Shown: in pieces, positions 46,841-57,725 of the stretch
How positions within the stretch are numbered: position 1 is the first letter of the stretch
Layout of the letters: each line of letters starts with the position of its first letter
NCBI RefSeq assembly: GCF_000835495.1
Contig: NW_015622548.1
Span: forward strand, 558,001-622,000
Length of the DNA: 64,000 bases
Direction: 5' to 3'
Origin: Cladophialophora immunda
Lineage: Eukaryota > Ascomycota > Eurotiomycetes > Chaetothyriales > Herpotrichiellaceae
Translations under genes and position numbers: made by a program
Notes under the pieces: model-generated
Seen by the model: only the letters and a program-made list of their open reading frames with translations
Database searches by the model: none
Told to the model about the DNA's origin: nothing

Positions 46841-47064
46841 CCTGGGTAAGGCATACCTTGGTCTTTTTCGAATCATCATGTTGCACAGCCTTGCAGGCAG
46901 CAGAGCGTCCTGTCAAGTCATCCTCCGCACTATATCTCCGAGAAATTCAAGGTACTTTCTGCCATGTTGCTCGCTTGAACCGTCATCACTCCCACCGTCC
47001 ACCTCAGCAGCAGCAGCATCAGCAGCATCACCTTCACACATCGCCTATCCAACCACCGGCCATC

Positions 47065-47976
47065 ATGATTATGAGAGATAACTATCCAGTCTCGCCTCCC
47101 AGCGACTACGATACAACATACACATCGATATCCGCCGTCACGCCGGACCAGAAGAAAGCGCACATTGTCATCATGGCCGAGGAGATGGTCCCCTCGCTGC
47201 CGGAACCATCCATCAAGATCCAGGGGGCGTTTCGGCGCACCAGATCCCCGCCTCGCAACGAACAAGGCCAGATGTTCTGCGACCACATCAACTGTCGTGG
47301 CAGGAACCAGACGTTCAAGCGCGTCTGTGAATGGAACAAGCACATGGACAGACACGAGAGACCATACAAGTGCCGTGAGGCCGGCTGCGAACTCAACCCC
47401 GGATTCACCTACTCGGGCGGGCTCCTGAGGCACCAGAGGGAAGTGCACAAGATGCACCTGTCGACCAAGCAGCCGCTCTTCTGTCCGTTCCCCAATTGCA
47501 ACCGGAGCTCGGGCACGGGCTTCACCAGGAAGGAGAACCTCGAGGAGCACAAGCGGCGGCGACACCTTGAGGAGCTGTCGGACCATGGCCTGCACCCGGA
47601 AGCGATCTCGCAACCTGTCGCGGGTGCCGGCACGGCGACGAGCTCGAGCGTCGGCCAAGAACCGGCCGCCAAGCGACGAAAGATCTCAACGGCAACAGAG
47701 GTCCAGGGGCAGGGGCAGGGGCAGGGACAGCAACAGCAACAGCCACAGCCACAACAACATCTAGGCAACGAGGTGGCACCTAGTACCATTGACACGATCG
47801 TCGGAAGCGCCGAGAGTCAGTTGATCCAACACCTCAGGGAAGAGCTCCGGCAGAAGGAGGAGTTTATTCGCCGCCAGGCAGCCGAGATCCATCGCCTGCA
47901 GAACCTGTTACGCAGTTTGCCACCTCAGGCGATATACCACATGCAAAACCGGATGCCTGGCAGTGGCGTGGGCTAA
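47065..47976 (+). CDS. C2H2 zinc-finger protein with Gln-rich region and coiled coil
   Basis: A 303-residue putative DNA-binding regulator. Three C2H2 fingers are clear: Cys72/Cys77/His93/His97, Cys103/Cys108/His123/His128 and Cys140/Cys145/His162/His167. The linker HERPYKC between fingers one and two is close to the classical type. A basic AAKRRKIS segment just after could be a nuclear signal. A GQ/PQ repeat tract (around residues 225-245) precedes a C-terminal helix with LIQHLREELRQKEEFIRRQ and further heptads, probably a dimerising coiled coil. The frame is open 106 codons upstream but contains no ATG there, so 47065 is the start unless an upstream exon is spliced on. The target genes are unknown. 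The gene is isolated between two gaps of about 3.6 kb. Confidence 0.85.
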   Translation: MIMRDNYPVSPPSDYDTTYTSISAVTPDQKKAHIVIMAEEMVPSLPEPSIKIQGAFRRTRSPPRNEQGQMFCDHINCRGRNQTFKRVCEWNKHMDRHERPYKCREAGCELNPGFTYSGGLLRHQREVHKMHLSTKQPLFCPFPNCNRSSGTGFTRKENLEEHKRRRHLEELSDHGLHPEAISQPVAGAGTATSSSVGQEPAAKRRKISTATEVQGQGQGQGQQQQQPQPQQHLGNEVAPSTIDTIVGSAESQLIQHLREELRQKEEFIRRQAAEIHRLQNLLRSLPPQAIYHMQNRMPGSGVG

Positions 47977-48011
47977 AGTAATAACATACCTTTTGTTGAC
48001 CGGAGGAATTT

Positions 48012-48024
48012 GGGGGGGGGGGGG
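48012..48024 (+). repeat. G13 homopolymer run
   Basis: Thirteen consecutive G just after the C2H2 stop codon. Confidence 0.9.
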
Positions 48025-48452
48025 AGTTGTAATCGGCGTTTTCAAGGGAACCCGGGGAATAACATTACGACACAAGCCACGACCTGCATGCACGGGAAGG
48101 GATGGAGGGATGGGTGGGAGGGAGGAATCATTGTCGCTGCTCCGTCTGTTTGTTTGTATGAAAGATACCACGTCACGCTCGCCACGCACACGCACACGCA
48201 CACGTATATGTGCAGTCCTGTTTTTGTACCTTGCCAACCACCACTCTTCCTACGTTACCTACAAGTACTTTACTCCTGTTAGACACCGCTGCCATATATC
48301 CGCGGCTATATACTATACCATACTACTACTCTCTTGACCAAGGTAGAGATGACGGATCACGAATGACTGCTCCGGCTCATGATGGAAGCATACATGCATA
48401 CATGCATGCATGAGAGTGTAGAACGTACGATGTGGAAATGGACGATGCCCTG

Positions 48453-48490
<38 letters not shown>
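48453..48490 (+). repeat. (GTCT)9 microsatellite
   Basis: Nine and a half perfect GTCT units. Confidence 0.95.
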
Positions 48491-48491
<1 letters not shown>

Positions 48492-48716
48492 CTGGTCGTA
48501 GGTGACTTCCACACTAACCGCCTGCAGCAACGGAGCACAGAGGCCGGGCAATACCGATACCGATACCGCCTGGTGCGTTGAGTGTCTCCAAAGGTTCCGG
48601 CGCTGTGTAGGAGGACGTACTGTAGCTGCAGGCAACTAGAGGTGTGTGAGTCAGTGCATTGCACAGCCGGGAGATGGTGAGGTGGTCGATTGGTACCTAC
48701 CTGCATGGATACCTAT

Positions 48717-48743
48717 GTAGGTAGGTAGGTAGGTAGGTAGGTA
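48717..48743 (+). repeat. (GTAG)6 microsatellite
   Basis: Nearly seven GTAG units; they grade into neighbouring AGGTA/TACCT elements. Confidence 0.95.
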
Positions 48744-49164
48744 TGTAGGTGGCTACTAGGCACATGACAGAAGGTACCTGTGTACCTATCGTACTCAGCC
48801 AAAGTGCCCGAGAATCCAAGTACCCAAGTACCTAGCTGGGTCGGGTACCTCCCTAGCTAGGCAGATCGGCACAGGCAGAAAGGCATCTACTGGGTAGGTA
48901 CCTACTTGTAGGCAGGGGTTGAAAAGGTAGTCAGAGAGGTACCTAGGTGGCTTTGAGCAGTGTACCGACCTGCATACCTAGTACCTGCCGTCGACATGGG
49001 CCGTTGAAGCCGTCGTCGTCCTCGTCGTCCTCGGTGACGGCGGCCGTGTGGCGATGCGAGATGCGAGGCCCACGCAAGCCTTCGCCAGCCTTCGCGAGCA
49101 GCCAAGGCGCCTGAGGCCAAAAGGGACGACCGCCGCCCCGACACGGGAAGCCAAGACGCACGCG

Positions 49165-49180
49165 CCCCCCCCCCCCCCCC
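49165..49180 (+). repeat. C16 homopolymer run
   Basis: Sixteen consecutive C; the longest homopolymer in the window. Confidence 0.9.
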
Positions 49181-49728
49181 AAAGCCTTCTCGCTCGGCGA
49201 AGTTGCTGCGCCAGGCATCCCCGGGGCCTTCAAGTAAGTAAGTCTACTTACCTACTTACCTACCTATCCGCCTACCGAGGTACTGTAGGTACAAAGACAT
49301 TATCATCATCGTCATCATCATTATTATTTGATACGAGATACTCGGTGTCTACCAGGCAGAACAAGCCCACGACACGAACCCCATCAAGCTAGTGATGGCG
49401 AAGGGTGAGGCTAATACCCGTACTTGCGAAGTAATCCTCGAAGGTACCAGCTCGCACTAACAAGCTAGAAGCTACGAGCTACGAGCTAGAGGCCCAGACA
49501 AGGCCAGAACCAGGCAGCAGTGCGTGTCCTCTGTTCTGCTTTGCGTTGCTTTTACCGAGTCACTCCGTACGTTACTACAAGTAGGTATTGTCGTTCACAA
49601 TGGTTTCTGTCTTCTTTGCTTCCCTTGGCTCCTCTTGACTCTCTTGGCCCGGCTCGTCTCCCTGCCCGCACAGGCCCTGAATGCCTGCTCGCTCTGCTCG
49701 GCGACCCGTTAGACCTTGCTTGGTTTTT

Positions 49729-49785
49729 GGCTTTGGGCTTTGGGCTTTGGCTTTGGCTTTGCTTTGCTTTGCTTTGCTTTGCTTT
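49729..49785 (+). repeat. GGGCTTT / GGCTTT / GCTTT array
   Basis: Units shorten from left to right: GGGCTTT, then GGCTTT, then six perfect GCTTT copies (49756-49785), a graded tandem array. Confidence 0.9.
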
Positions 49786-50144
49786 GGCCTTGGGGGTCTA
49801 ACTTTTCTGCCCTTCTCTTTTTTTTCTGGATCGGGTATTTTCTTCAAAGCCACCACCGCGCAGCAACAATAAGCTCTGGATGGTTGCGCTGGGGACGTTC
49901 CTCGTACGATGCGGAGTGCGGAGGACTCGCTACCCATCTCAGTATCCAGGGTCAGCAATACCCTCTTGTACCTCTTGGATCTACAAGTGGGTAGTTAAGG
50001 CGAGTCAAGGCGCCAAGGCAACACAATGGGCGAGTGAGTGAGTCCCATGCGCCCCGAACCAACGAATCGCTGTACGCTGTACGTGTAGTACGTACGCCAG
50101 ACCATGCACGCGTGTGCTCCCTCGTACTGCCTTGCTTGTCTGGC

Positions 50145-50175
50145 TGTCTGTCAGTCTGTCTGTCAGTCTGTCTGT
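50145..50175 (+). repeat. TCAGTCTGTCTG repeat
   Basis: About two and a half copies of a 12-bp unit related to the (GTCT) tract at 48453. Confidence 0.8.
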
Positions 50176-50248
50176 TGTATCCCGTCTAACCTGTTCTTCA
50201 TGCTTTAACCCGTCTTGTACCTACTGTGGGTACATACGAGTAGGTTGA

Positions 50249-50261
50249 CCCCCCCCCCCCC
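50249..50261 (+). repeat. C13 homopolymer run
   Basis: Thirteen consecutive C in the intergenic gap. Confidence 0.9.
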
Positions 50262-51565
50262 GGTGCACCAGTGCTTCCTTTTCGCCAACACCGGCTCGCG
50301 TATTGCGTGCGTATGCTTGCCCGAGGAGTTGACATACAACCTTCCCGTACTGGGTTACCGTAGAGTTTTCTATACGACGAACCAACCAGATACTGTACTC
50401 AGTGCGCGCAGAGGGGGAATAGGACATGCGTCACCTGCGCGGCTGCCTGGGCCCTTTTTTTGCCGTGCCACTCTCTCTCCCTCTCCCTCTCTCTACCAAA
50501 CCCATCCTTTTTTTTCCTTCAATTATTTCCCTCGCTCGCGTCCTCTCCCTCGCGTACCCCGGACCAGCCTCGCCACTCTTCCCGCGGAGCAGAGAGGCGC
50601 AGCGCAAAGAAAAAAGCGGGCGAAAAAGGGAGGGAAAAAAAAAAATCCCTCCCCCCCCCGACTATGGCGGCCCAATCAGAATCCCAGGCAGACCCCGAGG
50701 GCCCTAGACTGTGCCATGGCTCGGAAGGAGAAGGCTGAGCTAGTAAATATTGGGACTAGACTCTACGTGGGCTTCTTCTTGGCGCATTTAGTCACTTGAC
50801 ACGGCTTGGCGAGTCACCTGACCATCGACTTCCCCTATTACGGATGACATACACTGGGCACGACTGTGTACTCCGTACTTGTATCTCATTCTTAAAAGGC
50901 TCCACACTCGTTTGCGTCTTTGCGACAACCTCAGTCCATTTCTTCGTTACCATCATTCCATCGTTCCAGTAATCATCTAATCGTCTCATTTAGATAAGCC
51001 GTCCTCCTTAGGCCTACTCGTGTTTCACCCTCATGTGTCTCCTGATCATCAGAAAAATCGTATGATCCTCAAAGATTTTGGACCCTTTGCTCCCGTGTTT
51101 GTGTTCCTTCTTTTATTCCAGACCCCCGTTACCACGCCTTGTTGGCCCGGGCAGACCCAGTAAGCATTCCCATTCTAGGATCGTCTCACCACGCTCCCTC
51201 TCTGTCCTACCTGCGCCCTGGATTCCAGCTTGATCCCGGACCTTGGCTTGCCTTGTTTGCTTTGTCTTGCTTTTAGTCTCAGGGTTTGCTGTCTTGGAGG
51301 AAAATGAGGGTCTGCGGGAGAAAGTCAAAGGTGGATGGGAGGAGCCGGTGCCGCCTTTCGACAGCAATACAACCCATGGCCGCCCAGCCGGAGTGGCCGT
51401 TAGGACGGCTGGAAATCCACCTTGCAAGACATCAGGCGACTCTTGGGTCGAGCTTCACTGCGTCGACCATTTGGCGGCGGGGGCTACTGGGCTCCTGCGT
51501 TCGCCTTTTGAACCGGGGACGACGCTTGGAACAGAGCAACATCTCCACACCCAGATACCGTGTGG

Positions 51566-53566
51566 TTATCCCAATTCGTGGATCCGGATTCTGCCTGCCA
51601 CCTCGGGAAAGGTGATGAGGAAGCGACCCCCAACACTCCAGTTGTCGTAAATGACCACATGATCGATGAATCTCTGGGTCAAGACTGTGGCGCCCGTCGA
51701 CGCATCTTGCTCGACAGCCGAGTCTAGACCGTGTGGCCAATTCACGCCCCATTCCGCCTGGATCAGAGGCGTGAGCCAGTCCCGCAACTTGTTGATTGCA
51801 GCATCCCGAACCGGCGGCCTGGGATTCACGTTAGCGTTTGGTTTCATGCCAGAACACTGAAACCTACAACGGTATTGTTTCAATTGCACCGATGTGCGGG
51901 ACCATGCATTGTGCGGGTGTCGGTTTCATCATGTCAGGGAGTCTGTGGTAATTTTGCAGGGTAGGGACCAGCAGCCACTATGCAACTTTTGTCAGCTTTG
52001 GGGCGTGGAACTGTGCAAACTTCCAACTCACCCGCATCATGTGTGTGAGCAGATAAGCCGAAGCCAGACGGACAAAGACGTCGTTGTCAAAACTCCGGGA
52101 GACCTCGCATGCCCACGAGGCGCAGTCAAATTTATCGGTCGCCTGACGAGGGCGGAAGAATAAGTCGACAGCCACTTTTTCTGAGGCACCTAGGACGTCG
52201 GAAACGGGGACACCGCTCTCAAGCATCCGCCGCGCCCCATGCACGTAGTCCGTGTAGGTGCGGCTCATGGGTGAATCGTCGGGAATCACCAGGGGCAGGA
52301 CGAGATGCCGGGGGACGCGGAGTCTGGTGAATTGATCTTCCTGTGACACACACAAATCCCATTCATTCAATCTCGGTTGGGCAGATGGAAAATTCGTGAC
52401 CAGCTCGAAATACGGGGTAGCAGGTGAGGAAGCCACCGTCAACTCGCGCATGGGAAGATCCGTGGTGATCCGGGGGTATCTGGACGACTGTCTCGACAAA
52501 TCAGCCAACGGCGAAGGCGAATCCGATGCAATTGTTTCTGCCGGCTCTGTCTTGGGGTCCCCTTCGGAGAAACGTCGAGGGACCGGCGCAAACTACAGTG
52601 TGAAATGTCGATCAGTAGACGAATCTGAAGTGCGCAGAAAGGGGCCAAAGGTAAGGAATATGGGGATTATGAGTCGTGGCTAGTGCCTCTCATACATGGA
52701 ATCGAGTGTTCTGGACAAGTTCCAACCGCGCTTGTCCATTATACGGGGAAGAACGTGCATGGCGGACATGGGGGACTCACATGAGGCCGCTCTTCCACGT
52801 GATTGCTTTGCGATCGTAAGTGCAGGACCGGGTGCCACATGGCGCGTTCGGTAACACTAGGAAGAGCTATACCAGCATCCATTCCCTCCCAGAGATTCCT
52901 TGCCTCTGACGCCCAAAGTGGCAAACCGACCCTGTCATCGGAGCGCAAGGCCAAAAATTGGCGCAGGATGGCTTCTCCTTCTTGGGGGGATGCATTCTTG
53001 AGCGAGGTCAGCAGGTTGCCAAGGGGCATGGCGCCGTCGGGGGCCCTGCCCTTTGCCGACTCAGAGGCGCCCGAGCCCAAACTGGAGGTATCAGCGGGGC
53101 TCTTGCCGGCGTCCATCAGGGCTTCAGCCCCGTCTATCTGGGACGCCATGGCGTCGTCGCCCTCTTCATCCTCGGTGCGGTTCGAGTACTGATGCAGAGC
53201 GTTTGTGATTTCCTGATTGGAGGCGCCGCCGCGGATGCGCTGCAGCATGGCCTCGAGGCGCGGCGAGGGACCCTCGCGGATGCCATCCAGTAAGTTGTTT
53301 AGGGCGTCTTGATAAGTCCTCGATTCGTCCAAGGTGCGCTGGAAGGCAGCCCTTCGTCTCATGTCCAGCGAGAGGTCAATGACACAGTCGGTACCAAGCG
53401 TCTCGCACAGTTGGCAGGGTGGCGGGCCACCGGTGCATTTGGTTTTGCGTTTCTTGCATGCTTCACAGGCGGCGGAGATGCGAGCACTGGATGTTTTCTT
53501 CCGGGGGGCCTTGGAGATGGTCTCTTTGGCTGGCTTGATGGGCCGGGTGTTGGGTGGCGAAGGCAT
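51566..53566 (-). CDS. Zn2Cys6 transcription factor with DUF3425-like C-terminus
   Basis: Nuclear DNA-binding regulator of unknown targets. Four exons on the minus strand: 52781-53566, 52032-52592, 51868-51977 and 51566-51818, with introns of 188, 54 and 49 nt, giving 569 residues. The zinc cluster has Cys34, 37, 44, 51, 54 and 61 (CX2CX6CX6CX2CX6C), preceded by a basic stretch. A helical linker (LEAMLQRIRGGASNQEITNA) is typical of this subfamily. The C-terminal domain is rebuilt only after splicing: VDLFFRPR, SWACEVSRSF, FVRLASAYLLTHMMR-WLL, MMKPTPAQCMVPH, then LRDWLTPL, WGVNWPHG, DNWSVGGRFLITFPE. This pattern is shared by fungal Zn2Cys6 and bZIP proteins with the DUF3425 tail. Exon 1 and the splice sites are secure; the 188-nt first intron is the least certain. 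Confidence 0.88.
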
Positions 53567-55654
53567 CTGACTATGTCTCTGTCGATGTAGGGTGATTGCA
53601 CCTTTGTTCTCTTAAGTGTCGGTCTCGGTCCCCATGGCGCAGCCTTCGGGGAAGGGCTCTGAATTTGGTTTCCTCAGGCTTTATTTCTGATGCTGGCAGG
53701 ATTTTAGTTAGTATCCCATGCGGCGATGGTTGAGAGATTCTGCGGGTGTTGATCACAAACGGGAGGGTAAGACGTACACACGAGGCGGTTTTGCAAAACA
53801 AAACAAAACCGAGAGAGATGGAGAGATAGAGAGGGAGGGTGGTGTGTGTGTGTGAGAGAGAGAGCGCTTGCGAAAGAAAAGCCAACGAAGGGTGTCGTTT
53901 GTCTTGGAACCAACTTTTTTGGTTCCCGACAATCGGGGCTTAGTTCGAGTTGGGACGAGACGCGTTGTTGTTGCTGCGGCGGCGAAAAAGGCAGAGATGG
54001 GAAAGGGAGCAGGAATAATGATTGTAGCAGTAGTAGTAGCAGCAGTACCCATTAGCAGCCCAGGCGGGCAGGGCACTAGGTGCCAGAATGGAGCAAAACG
54101 AGCCCCAGGCAGGCAGGTGTGAGAGTGATTGATTGATTGATTGAGTGAGTGAGAGAGTCGTGAGCAAGGGCACAAGCCCCCTCCGGGTGAGAGTCAGGTG
54201 ATTTGATCCAAGGAAGGGAAATGTATATCCAATGAGATTGGGGCGAGCGAAGGGTGGGCTTGGGAGGGCGGCGGATGAGGGTCCCTCCCTCACACACGTT
54301 CTAGTGGGGAGCAGCCAGTGGCATTTTAAGCTCTTGTCTTGGGGCGACGGACTAGACTCTGTGGACGATCCCCGTGCAAAGGGTGTAAGTCGGTACCAAA
54401 TGCCTAATGGGTCGGAACATTGACCGACCACCCGCCCACCCCCTCCCCTCCCCTCCCCCCAACCCTTTGTCAAGCAGTCCAGGGAGCAGGAGTCGATCAG
54501 AGCAACAATCGACCAACTAACCAACACCGGGCTGCTGCTTCGCTTCATCCTCGGTAGCGCCCAGAATCTCAAGGTGCCACGCCCGATGACGAAGCGGACA
54601 ACAAGTCCCAGGGCGCGGAGTGGTGCCAAGGGCCCCATTAGCGCCGGGCTAGTTGTAGCTCCCCTCTCCTAGCGCCCGTCCGATGGGCTTGGCTTCCCTC
54701 TCTCGGTCGCCATTTCGGCTGTTTTCTGTGGTCTTTTGAAAAATGCCGAGCAGGGAAATAAATCCGCAATCTTGGTGGGTTTCCACAATGGAATCTGGGT
54801 GTCGATCGAGATGCCCGGAAGAAAGTTCCTGGGTAAGTACGGAGTAGCCAATGATGACTTTTCTGCGTTTTCCTGAGAGGCAAGGGGCCAAAGACTAGAC
54901 CACGAACACCACCCCTCCACCGCGTGTTTTCTCCGTTGCCTGCATCGTCAAGATCCCTGCTGCCGCCACTGACGCATTTATTGGGTCGAGCAGGATAAGT
55001 AAGTTGTATGTCGGAGACACAGACGCGTCGTCCGTCGTCACCGCGAAGTGATGACCATGCGTGCAGCCAACGGGGGCATTGCACCTGCACGTTATGACGT
55101 AGATGATAGGTATGTAGAGATGCACGATTTCGTGGGTATGTCTCCACCCCCCTCCCCGTCTCTTTCCTTCTTCCAATATCTTACTTAGGTGATGCTGTTA
55201 GGCGGAGAGTACGAAAAGGCGGGGGAGGGGGAGCGAAAAGAGCTCTTCGACTTTGATAGGGCTGCTGAATGCATTACCAGATCATACCATACTATGTCAA
55301 TCCATCTCATGCTCTGTCGAGGCCACCATACATATACCATATCATTGATCTTGCTCAATGTCCAAATCGCAGATCCCAACCATTTCCCACTTCCAGATCC
55401 AGATCCAGATTCGAGATTCAGATGCGGAAAAAACATGCGTGCACTCGATACACACTTTCGCCTACCTGCCGGCGACAACTCCCGCTTGCCTGCTTGCCGC
55501 TGACATCATTGAGTTGCTCATGCACATACCCTCGCTTGAAGATGCGGGACATCTGATACAATCCAATGCGACTGGGCAATATGCGTCCAAGTTCAGCCCA
55601 GGGAGAGCAGGGTGAGTGCTGGTTTGTTTTGACTCTGGGGGTTTTGCTCTAACG
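53567..55654. other. 2.1-kb gap upstream of the Zn2Cys6 gene
   Basis: No gene seen. The minus strand is pyrimidine-rich (CT and CACACA) at about 53,790-53,870, which suits the promoter or leader of the Zn2Cys6 gene. A (GATT)4 run lies at 54127-54142 and an inverted TACTCCGTA copy at 54838-54846. Confidence 0.5.
54127..54154 (+). repeat. (GATT)4-(GAGT) repeat
   Basis: Four GATT units followed by GAGT units. Confidence 0.85.
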
Positions 55655-56785
55655 CTATCCCTGTTGCAGACACCCAGGAACTCTTCTCCGGCGCCAGATC
55701 CCCGATTCCGGCTCTTCATACAGCCATCGTCCCTCCAACAGCGAGCTGATGCCCTGCTCGAGCGTCTGTCGCATGCCCTCCACCTTGACGTCGTCCATCT
55801 GTAGCTCGCACAGCTGGCCTTCGGTGGTTAGAAAGACTACGCTGTGCGCGATCAGTGTCCACGACGTCTCGCATTCGTTCCATGGGTCATGGATGTCCAG
55901 CGCCCCGCCGGCCATTTCGATTTCGTCGTGGAACACGGTGCTGCTCGGCTCCGGGCACAGCTTGACGAACAGCCGCCGGAGCTGCCTCATTTTGCGCACG
56001 CACTTGAGCACCTCGTCCACGTGGTTGTAGAAGGGGAAGATGGCCACGAAGTCGAAACTCCTCAGGTTCGCGAAGAGCACATCCCCGGCGGCCGAGTTGT
56101 TGGAATGCAGCGCCGTCAGTAGGGACGGGGTCCGCCGTAAGAAGAATTCGTAGGTCGTGTACGCCATCAGGCTGGACCCTTCGTTGACGACCATGTTCTG
56201 CCAAGGTCGCGCCACTAAGAAATTGGGCAAATCGTCGTAGTCGATCTGCATCTGGGCGGCTTCTGGTGTCTGGTCGAGCCGGAGGATCTGGAATGCCATG
56301 TCAAAGGCCCAGGCGTCGCTGGTCCACGAACAGATGCCGGCCAGCTCGGCAAAGATCTCTGGGGCGGCCACGATGCTGAAGCGGGTCGCGGGGACTTCGT
56401 TGAGCAAGCGTGCCCACCACGCTGGATGGATGTGGTTGTAATGGCCCGGCACGTGGGCGACCACACTGACGACATGTTGGGACAGATCATGCCGCTTGAG
56501 GAAGGAGAGAAAGTCGGTCAGCAGTAGCGGATGGAGCACGGCATGTTTGAAGAGGACGGGGAGGGTCAGGGCGCGCAGGAAGCGGCATGTCAAGGTCAAG
56601 TTCTTGAGGGTGTGTTGGCGGTGCAATGATGCTGGGATGCTGGTCAACTCGATGCCCGCCTCGGACTCGAAGGGAATCAGAGCCGACTTGGGCTTCTGCA
56701 GGATGTCGGCATCAAAGGGGCTAGGGGTGTCGAGGAAGGAGATGACACGGCTGAGGATCTCGTTGGGGTGTTGAAGGAGCTGCAT
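55655..56785 (-). CDS. F-box protein
   Basis: A 376-residue protein from the ATG at 56785 (an in-frame ATG 23 codons upstream, at 56854, is less likely because the F-box begins right after the chosen start). The N-terminus LQHPNEILSRVISFLDTPSP is a typical fungal F-box start, and the box continues through LKNLTLTCRFLRALTLPVLFKH at about residues 70-90, interrupted by a linker with low conservation. F-box proteins recruit substrates to SCF ubiquitin ligases through Skp1. The rest is a helical, leucine-rich region that may bind the substrate; no WD40 or leucine-rich repeats are obvious. It is a single exon and is divergent from the MetE-like gene at 57726. The substrate cannot be inferred. Confidence 0.82.
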   Translation of the reverse strand: MQLLQHPNEILSRVISFLDTPSPFDADILQKPKSALIPFESEAGIELTSIPASLHRQHTLKNLTLTCRFLRALTLPVLFKHAVLHPLLLTDFLSFLKRHDLSQHVVSVVAHVPGHYNHIHPAWWARLLNEVPATRFSIVAAPEIFAELAGICSWTSDAWAFDMAFQILRLDQTPEAAQMQIDYDDLPNFLVARPWQNMVVNEGSSLMAYTTYEFFLRRTPSLLTALHSNNSAAGDVLFANLRSFDFVAIFPFYNHVDEVLKCVRKMRQLRRLFVKLCPEPSSTVFHDEIEMAGGALDIHDPWNECETSWTLIAHSVVFLTTEGQLCELQMDDVKVEGMRQTLEQGISSLLEGRWLYEEPESGIWRRRRVPGCLQQG

Positions 56786-57725
56786 TGGTGTGTAGATAGC
56801 CGTCCGTGGATGTCCGTTTGGCAAGCTCTGCTCTTGACAGCCTCCAGATATCACATATGCCTCCTTGCGTGCCCTGATTGGGGTTCAACGGCGGGGAGCT
56901 GTCGCAATGGAGCCAGCTTGACGATCAACTTGGCGGGCTTTAAGATGCCATTTGCCTGCTGCCTGGTAGTTAGCTGAGACCACAATGGATGATCACAAGT
57001 TCCAACGTGGTGTGGTTGTCTTATTCTTACCCCACAGCCGCCGTCGAAGTCGAGGGGCTTTTTACACCAGACCTGAGACATTGGCCCTCAGGCCCGACTC
57101 TGTTTGGTAATATGTGTGCCGCCTTAGTGCTTGAATCTCCATGCGGGAGTGATTGGCCCGGTTGGACAACGATGGCTGGTCTCGTTGAGCAGCGAGAGAC
57201 ACAAGCCTAAATCATCACCAGTAGCGTCATCGTTCACTATCGTCACACTTTCCCCGCAGGACATACACAGACTCTCTCACACACGAGATGACCAGCTTCC
57301 TCACTTACCCCTCCCTTCATTTGTGTCTCCTCATGTCTCTTCTATGAAAACGTCTATGCCATAACCGTACAAGTCTTTTCCCAAGGCGCCCAAGGCTTTC
57401 GATTGGCCCGAGCTGCCTGACCGACTGACCTGCAGCAAAAATCTTCTCCCCAATCGCGGGGTAAAGCATCTACTGGCTACCTAGGTAGGTTTATATGTGG
57501 TTTGTTTGTTTATTGCATCAGCTTTTTCCATTCTCCCCCCCCGCTTCACTTCTCTCTCCAGCACCCGAAGTAGCTTTGATGACCTTTACACTCGACAACC
57601 ATAGTATTTTCTCTATACCGCGTTGCATCGTTTGCAGGACAGACAGCTCGTGAAGCGCAGCCCCCCCATCCCACGCTCTTCCGTATAGAACAGAAGTCGA
57701 GAGACACGCACACCCAGTAACAACC
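56786..57725. promoter_or_regulatory. Divergent promoter region of F-box and MetE-like genes
   Basis: About 940 nt between head-to-head genes, without a supported gene. It includes a TACCTAGGTA palindrome at 57478-57487. Confidence 0.5.

Larger units (their letters stand above)
43479..47064. other. 3.6-kb gap upstream of the C2H2 gene
   Basis: No supported gene between pns1 and the zinc-finger gene; open frames are short and match no family. The right end contains the C2H2 core promoter (TATA at 46697), an upstream open reading frame and a CAG/CAC-rich leader. Confidence 0.5.
47977..51565. other. 3.6-kb repeat-rich gap between C2H2 and Zn2Cys6 genes
   Basis: No gene seen. It is the most repetitive stretch of the window: G13, C16 and C13 runs, (GTCT)9, (GTAG)6, a GCTTT array, and a dense field of GGTACCT/AGGTA elements at 48,690-48,990 and 49,230-49,290. 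One TACTCCGTA copy lies at 50869-50877. Confidence 0.6.

Noticed and set aside
46930..47658. 242-codon minus-strand frame
   Set aside because: Antisense shadow of the C2H2 zinc-finger gene; low-complexity Arg/Val-rich translation.
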